From positions 434,001-498,000 of the forward strand of contig JAHFQZ010000002.1 of the NCBI GenBank assembly GCA_023259055.1: a DNA stretch of 64,000 nt. The letters run 5' to 3'. The DNA comes from Nitrosomonadales bacterium (GTDB lineage Bacteria > Pseudomonadota > Gammaproteobacteria > Burkholderiales > Gallionellaceae). Both the position numbers and the translations under genes were made by a program. The notes under the pieces were generated by a model, which was not told the DNA's origin, ran no database searches, and saw only the letters and a program-made list of their open reading frames with translations. Of the stretch, positions 34,311-42,420 are shown one piece after another. Position 1 is the stretch's first letter; each line of letters opens with the position of its first letter.

Positions 34311-35197
34311 TGCGCCAGCAATCACAACAAGGTTTCACGCTGGTCGAGATGATCATGGTGATCGTCATCACCGGCGTCATCGGCGGCATGGTGGCGGTGT
34401 TCCTCAGGATCCCGGTGCTACAGTACATCGACGTCGCGCGCCGTGCCGATATGACCGACATCGCTGATACCGCGTTGCGCCGCATCGGGCGCGATTTGCG
34501 GCTGGCTTTGCCGAACAGCGTGCGGGTAACGGGTACGTGTGGCGGCGCAGGAACGACATGCTTCATCGAATTTTTGCCGACAACTGGAGGTGGGCGTTAT
34601 CGCGCTGATGCAGCAACGGCCGGCGCATCTGCAGGTTGCGGCAGTCTGGATGCCGATGTGCTTGACTTCTCCGCAGCCGATACTTGCTTCGAGGTGTTGG
34701 GTGCGATGCCGCCGGTCAATATAGGCGACCAGATTGTGGTGTATAACCTCGGCATCCCTGGCGCGGACGCATACGCGGGTAATACGCTGGCAACGCACAA
34801 TCGGCGCGCAGTCAGTGCGGTGGGTGCCAATAATATCAGCATCACATCGGCAAATGCGCTGTCGTTTGATTCGCCCAGCCATCGCTTCCAGGTTGTCTCT
34901 TCGCCGGTCAGTTATGTGTGCGACGGAGCGGGGGCGCTGTGGAGATATTGGGGTTATGTGATACAGGATGTGCAAACCAAGACGGATTCAATCGCTGAAC
35001 TGGATGCGCTGGTTTTGCCATTTACTGCCACGAGGGGAAGAGCGCAAATGGCGAACAATGTCAGCATTTGCAACTTTTCCTATAATGCCAATGTGGTGGC
35101 GCAACGCTCCGGCCTGGTGACGATGAATCTGGCGATTACCAGAGACGGCGAAACAGTCACGCTTTACAGTGCCACTCATGTGAGTAACCAGCCGTGA
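34307..35197 (+). CDS. mshO: MSHA minor prepilin MshO
   Basis: A 296-residue prepilin with leader MMRQQSQQG and N-terminal helix FTLVEMIMVIVITGVIGGMV, followed by LRRIGRDLRLALPNSVRV, the signature of PilW/MshO/GspJ-like pilins. Several Cys pairs are present in the globular part. Overlaps mshD (ATGA) and mshP (GTGA). Confidence 0.9.
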   Translation: MMRQQSQQGFTLVEMIMVIVITGVIGGMVAVFLRIPVLQYIDVARRADMTDIADTALRRIGRDLRLALPNSVRVTGTCGGAGTTCFIEFLPTTGGGRYRADAATAGASAGCGSLDADVLDFSAADTCFEVLGAMPPVNIGDQIVVYNLGIPGADAYAGNTLATHNRRAVSAVGANNISITSANALSFDSPSHRFQVVSSPVSYVCDGAGALWRYWGYVIQDVQTKTDSIAELDALVLPFTATRGRAQMANNVSICNFSYNANVVAQRSGLVTMNLAITRDGETVTLYSATHVSNQP

Positions 35198-35640
35198 AAA
35201 TTATGCGAAAAGCGCAAAGCGGCTTCAGCCTGGTATCGGCCATATTCCTGCTGGTGGTGATTGCCGCGCTGGGTACATTCGCAGTCACGCTTTCCACCAC
35301 CCAGCAACAAAGCGCCGCGCTGGATGTGATGGGTTCGCGCGCTTATCAGGCTTCCCGTGCTGGGATAGAATGGGGTGCGTATCAGGTGTTGCGGAATCCA
35401 GGTGCGGGATTTGAACTTGCCTGCAATCCTGGGGGGGGCGGGGGGGCGGCAGCTCAGGTGATTGCACCCTTGCCGAATACTTTGTCAGTCTTTAACGTGA
35501 ACGTGGTTTGCAATTCCTTTGCTAACAACGAAGCCGGGGTAATAGTCACCCTGTATCGGCTGACTTCGACTGCACAACAGGGTGTAGCAGGCACACCGGA
35601 TTTCGTGGAGCGCCAGATTAGCGTATCGATTGCGCGGTAG
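35194..35640 (+). CDS. mshP: MSHA biogenesis protein MshP with polyglycine tract
   Basis: A 148-residue PilX/MshP-like protein, N-terminus QSGFSLVSAIFLLVVIAALGTFAV and the QASRAGIEWGAYQVLR stretch. The start is the GTG overlapping the mshO stop; an ATG three codons later is possible. Residues 80-84 are five Gly encoded by a G8-C-G7 tract at 35431-35446, prone to slippage. Confidence 0.87.
   Translation: MKIMRKAQSGFSLVSAIFLLVVIAALGTFAVTLSTTQQQSAALDVMGSRAYQASRAGIEWGAYQVLRNPGAGFELACNPGGGGGAAAQVIAPLPNTLSVFNVNVVCNSFANNEAGVIVTLYRLTSTAQQGVAGTPDFVERQISVSIAR
35431..35446 (+). repeat. G8-C-G7 tract within mshP
   Basis: Sixteen bases with a single C interruption. A gain or loss of one or two G would shift the frame in the middle of MshP. 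Either a contingency locus or a site of sequencing error. Confidence 0.65.
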
Positions 35641-35657
35641 GCTTCGGAGGAAGGAAA

Positions 35658-38600
35658 ATGAAACGAGCTAACTGTGACAAAGTCAGGCAATCCGCATCCA
35701 GCCAAAGGTTGGATCAAAGGCGCGCAATCCACTGCTCTGCAAGCAGAACGTGGAATTGGCGCGGCGGGATGGGTGCCTGGATGGTGGTGTTGCTGCTGGC
35801 ATTGGCTTGGTCTGGCGGAGCGATGGCGGCAATCTGTACCAGCCAGGCAACGGGAAACTGGGGCACGATAGCTACCTGGTCGTGCGGCCATGTTCCACTC
35901 TCAACCGACACGGTGATCCTTGCTTCTCCCTACACGGTCACGCTCGATGCCAGCTACACGGCAGCCTCGCTCACCATCAATAGCGGTGCGACCTTGTCTG
36001 ATACGGGGGGCAGAACCCTGACCATCACCGGCAACATCGCCAACAACGGCACGTTCACCAGCACCACTACCGGAAAAATCGCCTCCACCGGCGCGGCTGC
36101 CGTCATTTCGGGAAGCGGGACATTTTCGGGCAGTGCGCGTTTGCATACATCAGGCGCAACCGTTTCCATTGCGGCAGGCTCGACGTTGACTTTTGCAGGC
36201 ACGGCGACGATACGCGCCGGGGTCAACGCGGCAGGCACCACGGTGGCAGCTTCGGTGCTGACCATTAATGGTACGATCACTTCGACACAGGCTGCGGGTA
36301 CCAACATGCTCCGACTCTCTGCCAACAGCACGGTCATCGGCGCCACCGGGGTTATCAATGCCGCGAACTCGACCATCACCTATAACGTTGCAGCCGCAAC
36401 ATTGACCAACAACGGCAGCGTCAATATCCAGAAAGTCACCCAGAATGCAGGCACCAACTCGTGGACGCAGGGCGTTAATTCCAGCCTGACGGTTTCCACA
36501 GTTTCGACCGTGGGCACGCTTAACGCTTCAGCCAACGGCAATACGGTTACCTACAATGGCACCTCGACGGTGATCGCGCCGAGCGCGGCGGGATACTGGA
36601 ATCTGGCAGGCACGATTTTCCCGGCGGCGTGTCCCGTCGCTTACACAATCAGCGGAACCAGTCCCTGTCCGGCGGGCGGCCCCGTTTCGGTGACAATGAA
36701 CCCCGGTAGTTGTGTGAACACCGCCGGAATCGGCACGGTAGCCTGGGCTCCGACGCCCACGACCAATGTGAATCTGAACGATGCCCTGTATGCCACGGCC
36801 ACGGTGAACGGCACCACCAATTTTTTGAAATGCACCGGATACAACTTCGCCATTCCGGCGACCGCCACTATTCTGGGGGTGACCGTCAATGTGGTGCGCA
36901 AGTCATCCGGTAATAGCACCACGGACGGTGCGATGCGCCTGGTCAAGGCCGGAGTGATCGGCGCAGTTGATCGCTCCACCGCGACGGTCTATACCACGGC
37001 CGATGTGTCTCAGGCGCACGGCGGTTCGGCAGATTTGTGGGGTGCGGCATGGACACCGGCGGATATCAATCTGGCCACTTTCGGCGCGGCCTTTGCGGCA
37101 AGATCTACCAAGAACCGCACGATATCGGTGAATCACATGCCGATCACCGTGACCTATCAGCCGGCGGTGGCGATAGATCATATCCGCATCGAACACAATG
37201 GCCTGGCATGCAGTGGCGCGGGCGCACCGGCGCAGATTACGATCAAGGCATGCACCGATGCGGCTTGCACGGTATTTTACACAGCCGGCAACGTCACGGG
37301 CATCAACATGTCGGCAACGGGCGGGGGGTCAACTTACACCTGGTCGCCACCCAATCCGCAAACCATAACGTCGGTGGGGAGCGGGATCAACAGCGGTATC
37401 ACCCTGACCAGTACCCTCCTCGCCACCGCTGCCCTCTCGATTACCGGTACGCCCAGCCCGGCACCCACCAACGCCTATGATTGTTATAACGCCAATGCAG
37501 GCATCAGCGGCGTTGCGGGCAGCGCCGCTTGCAATCTGGTGTTTTCAACGGATACCTTTACCTACGATGTGCTTGATCACACATCCGGCACGCGTCAGGT
37601 GGTTACACTGACTTCCTGCAAAGGGACATTCAAAAACAAAACCCGTGATTTGAAGTTCTGGTCAACCTATATCAATCCGGCGACGGGTACGCTGCAGGGT
37701 AACGTGGTAACAGGAACGGGCAATGTCAATTGCGTGACCGGCTATTCTGCGCTGGGCACGACACCGGCCGGCGCTACTACGCTTAGTCTGGTTTTTAGCA
37801 ACACTATACCCCCTGTAGCGACTTTCAGCCTTTGCTATTCCGACGTGGGAAATGTGAGGGTGGATACGCGTTACGACGGCACTGTAGCCAACGGTGATCT
37901 TGGCACGGTGATTCTCGGCAATGACACCTTCACCGCCAAGCCGGATCACTTCGCGATTTCCAATATCAAACGCACCAGCGACAACTTCGCCAATCCGGCC
38001 ATTACCCCGACTTCAGCCAATCCCGAGAATGATACAAAATTCCTGGCGGCAGGTGACTCCACCAGCGCAGCAACACGATTCACCGCCACAGTGACGGCGA
38101 AGAATGCGCTGAACACAACTACGCCGAATTACGGTCTGGAAAGCGCTCCGGAAGGGGTCGCGCTGACAGCGGTATTGGTTGCACCTGCGGGTGGCAATAC
38201 GGGTATCCTGACGTGCAATAATTCCACTACCAACTGCATCGCGCCCGGCGGTGCGGCCAACTTTACCAGCGGCGCAACGACCATTACCGATCTGGCCTGG
38301 AGCGAAGTGGGTATTTTGCAAATATTACCAAAAGTGGGTGATGCAGCTTATCTCACTATGGGTGATGTCACTACACCGACCAACAGCGTCAATATAGGCC
38401 GTTTTTATCCGCATCATTTTGGTGTCACCCAAGCCGCTTTCGATAACCGTGCGGATTGGTGCGACCAAGGTATATTAGTCTCGGATGGGGTGACACCCTG
38501 CACATCGCCCGCCTTCACCTATATGGGCGAGCTTATGAATGCCAATTTCACGCTGCTCGCACAAAGCGCTGTCAACACCACGACGCAAAATTACACCGGT

Positions 38601-39371
38601 GCATTCGTCAAACTCAACCCGATCGCGACAAACGCTACTCTGGCATTTGCGGCGGTGGATGGAGCGGCGCCAACCAATTTGACAACGCGGCTGGACACCT
38701 CTTTGGTTGCCGCAAATGGATCGGGTAGCTTTAGCAGTGGTGCTGCCCTCATTTCCGTGCCGATAGGCATTAATAAATGCACTGCGATTACCTGTCCAGC
38801 CAATACGAATCCCAATCGCGAAGACGGCCCCTATACCTTGGTGGACGTGGGTATTGCACCCGTGGATAGTGATGGCATAACAACGGTATTTGATCTGGAC
38901 ACAAATAACGACGCAGTCAGTGACAGTACGCAAGTGGACAGTGGCAGCACGGAGGTGCGTTATGGGCGTCTTCAGATATCCAATGCTCACGGTTCGGAAT
39001 TGTTGTCGTTGCCCATCACTGCGACGGCGCAATATTTCGATGGCACGAGTGCTACTTGTTGCTATGTAACCAGCGCTACGGATAATGAGACCCAATTCAA
39101 TACGAACCTGAGTACGGCAGCGGGCAACGTGCAGGCGACCATTGTGAAAGGACCGCTCGCGCTTGCCAATGTCAATGTCGTTACTCCGGGCCTGGTTACA
39201 TTCGCAAACGGTATAAATACTTTCAAGCTGGCTGCGCCAAGTCTGGCGGGCAGCGTGGATTTGAAGATTATCACCGCGCCTGACTATCTGTTGCCCAGCA
39301 CCACAGGGCGCGCCACCTTCGGCGTGTACAAAGGTGCGAGCGAATTTATTTACCTGCGTGAAAATTATTAA
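35658..39371 (+). CDS. mshQ: MSHA biogenesis protein MshQ (DUF6701)
   Basis: A 1237-residue secreted protein. A hydrophobic signal (MVVLLLALAWSGGAMAA) lies at about residues 42-58. The first 250 residues are Thr/Ser/Gly-rich beta-repeat sequence (LTINSGATL, LTITGNIANNGTF), resembling a beta-helix or G8-like region. The central part has paired Cys. The C-terminal half is the DUF6701 region and ends in IYLRENY, the tail seen in MshQ proteins. Likely a tip adhesin or pilus-associated surface protein. The stop codon lies within a palindromic hairpin. Confidence 0.88.
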   Translation: MKRANCDKVRQSASSQRLDQRRAIHCSASRTWNWRGGMGAWMVVLLLALAWSGGAMAAICTSQATGNWGTIATWSCGHVPLSTDTVILASPYTVTLDASYTAASLTINSGATLSDTGGRTLTITGNIANNGTFTSTTTGKIASTGAAAVISGSGTFSGSARLHTSGATVSIAAGSTLTFAGTATIRAGVNAAGTTVAASVLTINGTITSTQAAGTNMLRLSANSTVIGATGVINAANSTITYNVAAATLTNNGSVNIQKVTQNAGTNSWTQGVNSSLTVSTVSTVGTLNASANGNTVTYNGTSTVIAPSAAGYWNLAGTIFPAACPVAYTISGTSPCPAGGPVSVTMNPGSCVNTAGIGTVAWAPTPTTNVNLNDALYATATVNGTTNFLKCTGYNFAIPATATILGVTVNVVRKSSGNSTTDGAMRLVKAGVIGAVDRSTATVYTTADVSQAHGGSADLWGAAWTPADINLATFGAAFAARSTKNRTISVNHMPITVTYQPAVAIDHIRIEHNGLACSGAGAPAQITIKACTDAACTVFYTAGNVTGINMSATGGGSTYTWSPPNPQTITSVGSGINSGITLTSTLLATAALSITGTPSPAPTNAYDCYNANAGISGVAGSAACNLVFSTDTFTYDVLDHTSGTRQVVTLTSCKGTFKNKTRDLKFWSTYINPATGTLQGNVVTGTGNVNCVTGYSALGTTPAGATTLSLVFSNTIPPVATFSLCYSDVGNVRVDTRYDGTVANGDLGTVILGNDTFTAKPDHFAISNIKRTSDNFANPAITPTSANPENDTKFLAAGDSTSAATRFTATVTAKNALNTTTPNYGLESAPEGVALTAVLVAPAGGNTGILTCNNSTTNCIAPGGAANFTSGATTITDLAWSEVGILQILPKVGDAAYLTMGDVTTPTNSVNIGRFYPHHFGVTQAAFDNRADWCDQGILVSDGVTPCTSPAFTYMGELMNANFTLLAQSAVNTTTQNYTGAFVKLNPIATNATLAFAAVDGAAPTNLTTRLDTSLVAANGSGSFSSGAALISVPIGINKCTAITCPANTNPNREDGPYTLVDVGIAPVDSDGITTVFDLDTNNDAVSDSTQVDSGSTEVRYGRLQISNAHGSELLSLPITATAQYFDGTSATCCYVTSATDNETQFNTNLSTAAGNVQATIVKGPLALANVNVVTPGLVTFANGINTFKLAAPSLAGSVDLKIITAPDYLLPSTTGRATFGVYKGASEFIYLRENY

Positions 39372-39394
39372 AGCGGCAAAAGCCGCTTTAATAA
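39365..39394 (+). terminator. Perfect 13-bp hairpin overlapping the mshQ stop codon
   Basis: TTATTAAAGCGGC and GCCGCTTTAATAA pair perfectly around an AAAA loop. The mshQ stop codon is inside the left arm. The tail TAATTT is only weakly T-rich, so it may work in both directions or mainly protect the mRNA end. It separates the pilin half from the biogenesis half of the locus. Confidence 0.72.
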
Positions 39395-39457
39395 TTTCAG
39401 TGAAGACTAATGCGCGTAGCGCGGAGAAACGTCCTGTGATTTGAAGTAAAAAATTAA

Positions 39458-39486
39458 TTGACAACAATGGGTTATTGAATTAAGTT
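39458..39486 (+). promoter_or_regulatory. Predicted promoter of the mshI-N half-operon
   Basis: A perfect TTGACA (39458-39463), 17-nt spacer and TAAGTT (39481-39486). The -10 resembles TAACTT of the two mshE promoters. The predicted start near 39493 is only a few nt before the mshI ATG at 39497, so transcripts might be nearly leaderless; no Shine-Dalgarno is seen. Confidence 0.42.
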
Positions 39487-39496
39487 CGTGTTAATT

Positions 39497-40453
39497 ATGG
39501 AAATCTCATTCATTTCTTCGTTTTTCAAGGCCCAAAACCACGCTGATGGCTGGTTTGCCATCGGCACTGGCACGCACGGGGTTTACCTGGCGCAAGTCCA
39601 GCTAGCCGGAGCGATGCCGTGCGTGCTGCGCTGCGAATACCATGAGACCGGCGAAGTGTCAGCAGCACAGCTGGATAAGGTTCGTCACAGTGCGGACATC
39701 GGAAAACATAATTTCACCACGCTGCTGCTTCCTGGCGAATATCAATTGTTGTTGGTGGATGCGCCCAATGTTCCTGTCAATGAATTGAAGACGGCGATAC
39801 GCTGGAAGATCAAAGACAGCCTGAATTACCACATCGACGATGCCACCGTGGATGTGCTGCAGATACCCGCCAGCAAGTACGGTTCTGATCGCGTCCAGTC
39901 GTTGTATGCGATCGCCGCGTCCAATGAGACCATCCAGAAACGCACCGCGCTGTTCGAACAGGCGAAGATCGAACTGAACGTGATCGATATCCCGGAAATG
40001 GCGCAACGTAACATTGCGGCGTTGTTCGAACAGGACGATCAAGTGCTGGTGTTGCTGGCGTTCGATGATAACGGCGGGCTGATGACTTTCACGTCCAAAG
40101 GCGAGTTGCTGTTGGCGCGGCGTATCGAGATCACCGCCGGCCAGTTGCAGGATGCCAATGATCAATTGCGTCAGCAGTATCGGGATCGTGTCGAATTGGA
40201 GCTGCAGCGTTCGCTGGATTATTTTGGCCGGCAATATAATCATCTGCCGCTCAGCCGCTTGCTGGTTTGCGCGCCTGAAGATGCCGGTCTGGTGAAATTT
40301 CTGGCAGCGGCGGTGGAGGTCAAAGTGGAGGGGCTGGAGTTGTCGCAGGTGATGGACATCAGCAAAGTTCCGGCACTGGCCGACAGCGAGTTCGTCGCGC
40401 ACGTATTGCCGACACTGGGGGCAGCTCTACGTCAGGAAAGCCGCACTTTATGA
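39497..40453 (+). CDS. mshI: MSHA biogenesis protein MshI (PilM-like)
   Basis: A 318-residue cytoplasmic protein with the MshI pattern: DGWFAIGTGTHGVYLAQVQ at the N-terminus and LKTAIRWKIKDSLNYHIDDATVDVL in the middle, an actin-like PilM relative that links the alignment subcomplex to the ATPase. I prefer the ATG at 39497 over the GTG at 39488. First gene of the biogenesis half-operon. Confidence 0.86.
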   Translation: MEISFISSFFKAQNHADGWFAIGTGTHGVYLAQVQLAGAMPCVLRCEYHETGEVSAAQLDKVRHSADIGKHNFTTLLLPGEYQLLLVDAPNVPVNELKTAIRWKIKDSLNYHIDDATVDVLQIPASKYGSDRVQSLYAIAASNETIQKRTALFEQAKIELNVIDIPEMAQRNIAALFEQDDQVLVLLAFDDNGGLMTFTSKGELLLARRIEITAGQLQDANDQLRQQYRDRVELELQRSLDYFGRQYNHLPLSRLLVCAPEDAGLVKFLAAAVEVKVEGLELSQVMDISKVPALADSEFVAHVLPTLGAALRQESRTL

Positions 40454-40599
40454 GGGCACCCCTAAAAATCCAGATTTCATCCCAACTGCTGCGTTGCGGG
40501 AAAATATTTCTTGCTTACATATCAATCTATATGCGGCGCGGCGAAAATTTTCCCGCGCCTTGCATTTGGGCGAACTCTAAATTTTTTGGGGCACCCTCA
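40451..40599. mobile_element. MITE-like element exactly filling the mshI-mshI2 junction
   Basis: Terminal inverted repeats begin TGAGGGCACCCC on the left, with TGA being the mshI stop codon, and TGAGGGTGCCCC on the right, ending at the A of the mshI2 ATG. The core matches 29337-29503 over about 120 nt, including ATATTTCTTGCTTACATA and GCGGCGCGGCGAAAATTTTC, but lacks the nested 20-nt palindrome. Its ends thus supply the stop of one gene and the start of the next. Confidence 0.7.
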
Positions 40600-41249
40600 T
40601 GAGCCAGCAGATCAACCTGTTCAACCCGATTTTTCTGAAGCAGCGCAAGTATTTTTCGCTGCTGACGATGTTGCAGGCATTGGGTTTGATCGTTTTGGGT
40701 TCGCTGTTTCTTTACGGGTATGCGCTATATCAGGTGAAGCAGCTTGAGCAGCAGTCCGAAGAATCCAGCAGGCGTTTCAGAGCCGAGCAGATTCGCCTCG
40801 TTCGTTATACTGATGAATTCTCTCCGCAGCAGGCAAATATGGCATTGCAAGCCGAGGTTCGGCAATTGGAGAAAGCGCTGGCCGAGCAGACCTTGATGGT
40901 CGATACCCTGAAGTCCGGCTCGGTGGGCAACACCACCGGTTACTCGCAGTACATGCGTGCATTTTCGCGCCAGGTGGTACAGGGGTTGTGGTTGACCAGT
41001 TTTAAAGTGACCGGCGATGCTGCACAGATCAGCCTGAGCGGCGGTGTGCTGGATCCGGAGTTGCTGCCTGTCTACATTCAACGATTGGGCAAAGAGCAGG
41101 TAATGCAGGGCAAGTCATTCTCCACCTTGCAAATGCAGCAACCAAAAGCCGAGCCGGGCAAGGAGAGTAAATCTGCGGTGCGCTATGTTGAATTCACGAT
41201 ACATTCGACGTCTGATACCGATGTCCGCGCCACCGAGGTTAAAAAATGA
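40599..41249 (+). CDS. mshI2: MSHA biogenesis protein MshI2 (PilN-like)
   Basis: A 216-residue bitopic membrane protein: short cytoplasmic N-terminus MSQQINLFNPIFLKQRKYF, membrane segment at about residues 24-42, a coiled-coil stretch (residues 45-110) and a small periplasmic PilN-like domain. The INLF sequence matches the motif by which PilN binds PilM. Overlaps mshJ by 4 bp. Confidence 0.88.
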   Translation: MSQQINLFNPIFLKQRKYFSLLTMLQALGLIVLGSLFLYGYALYQVKQLEQQSEESSRRFRAEQIRLVRYTDEFSPQQANMALQAEVRQLEKALAEQTLMVDTLKSGSVGNTTGYSQYMRAFSRQVVQGLWLTSFKVTGDAAQISLSGGVLDPELLPVYIQRLGKEQVMQGKSFSTLQMQQPKAEPGKESKSAVRYVEFTIHSTSDTDVRATEVKK

Positions 41250-41956
41250 AACGCTACTGGGAACTGGCGCGCACTTGGATAGACGAACTGTCGTTGCGCG
41301 AACGCGCGATGATTTTCGCTGCTGCTGCGTTTGTGTTAGTGGCGCTGATCAATTCAATGCTGCTGGATCCTCTTTTGGCAAAGCAGAAAGTTTTGTCCGC
41401 GCAAGTGATACAACAACAGGAAAAGATGAGGGAGCTGCAGGCGGCGATACAATCGCAATTGCAGGCCAGGAACGACAATGAGTCTTCGCCGCTGCGGATG
41501 CGTTCCGCGCAACTCAAGCAGCAATTGCAGGAGCTGGACAGTTACTTGCAGAACCGGCGCAACCGTTTGGTTGAACCGGACAAGATGGCTGATCTGTTGA
41601 AACATGTGCTGAATAAAAATGGCGGGCTGCAACTGGTTGCGCTGAAGACCCTGCCGATAAGTCTGCTGATCGAGAAACCACAGGCTGCGAGTGGCGCAGA
41701 TCAATCTGCGGTAACGGTACATGCCAATGATGGGCAAAAGCAGACTGGCTCACAAAAGCAGATATTCAAGCATGGCGTACAAATCAGCGTGCGCGGCGGA
41801 TACCTGGATTTGCTGCGCTATGTCAGCGCGCTGGAAAAGATGCCCGCGCAAATATTCTGGGGAGAGGTGAGCCTGAACGTGGAACAATATCCCCATTCGG
41901 TGTTGACTCTGACCTTGTACACTTTGAGTCTGGACAAGACATGGCTGACGGTTTGA
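41246..41956 (+). CDS. mshJ: MSHA biogenesis protein MshJ (PilO/GspM-like)
   Basis: A 236-residue inner-membrane protein: LSLRERAMIFAAAAFVLVALINSML is the single membrane segment, followed by a long coiled coil (about 50-110) and a C-terminal periplasmic domain with the VQISVRGGYLDLLRYVSALE block typical of MshJ. Works with MshI2 in the alignment complex. Overlaps mshK by 16 bp. Confidence 0.89.
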   Translation: MKRYWELARTWIDELSLRERAMIFAAAAFVLVALINSMLLDPLLAKQKVLSAQVIQQQEKMRELQAAIQSQLQARNDNESSPLRMRSAQLKQQLQELDSYLQNRRNRLVEPDKMADLLKHVLNKNGGLQLVALKTLPISLLIEKPQAASGADQSAVTVHANDGQKQTGSQKQIFKHGVQISVRGGYLDLLRYVSALEKMPAQIFWGEVSLNVEQYPHSVLTLTLYTLSLDKTWLTV

Positions 41957-42420
41957 ACAGAAGACAGAAGACTCAGCCAGCGACAAGGTCAGCGATGTTT
42001 GCGCAGGCCACGGTTTTCTGTTTTCTATCCGCAGTCCACAGTCCTCTGATAGCTGAAGAACTTCCTGATCCGACCCGGCCCCCTGCCAGCCTTTCAGCGC
42101 CCGGCGCTGCGCACGGGCAATCGGCAACCGAGAGCCGGTCATCGGGTTTGCAATCAACCATCATTTCCAAATCGCGCCGCGCCGCGATCATCGACGGTAA
42201 AACTGTCGAGCTGGGAGCGAAGCATGGCAATGCCCGGTTGACCGAAGTGAACGAAGGTAGCGTGGTGTTACGGAGCGCGCGGACTAGGCGGGTGTTGACG
42301 CTATTCCCGGATGTAAAGATGACACAGAGAGAAGCCAAAACCAAAAGTGCAACACCCGAAAGCAGGGTACAGCCTGAAGAAATCAGCACTGTGCCAGCCG
42401 CACAGAAGGAGGAGAAATGA
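41941..42420 (+). CDS. mshK: MSHA biogenesis protein MshK (PilP-like)
   Basis: A 159-residue exported protein; LPDPTRPP after the signal-like segment is the hallmark of MshK/GspC-type inner-membrane-to-secretin linkers, followed by LQSTIISKSRRAAIIDGKTVELG and a Lys/Glu-rich C-terminus. It probably couples the alignment complex to the MshL secretin. Overlaps mshL (ATGA). Confidence 0.86.
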   Translation: MADGLNRRQKTQPATRSAMFAQATVFCFLSAVHSPLIAEELPDPTRPPASLSAPGAAHGQSATESRSSGLQSTIISKSRRAAIIDGKTVELGAKHGNARLTEVNEGSVVLRSARTRRVLTLFPDVKMTQREAKTKSATPESRVQPEEISTVPAAQKEEK

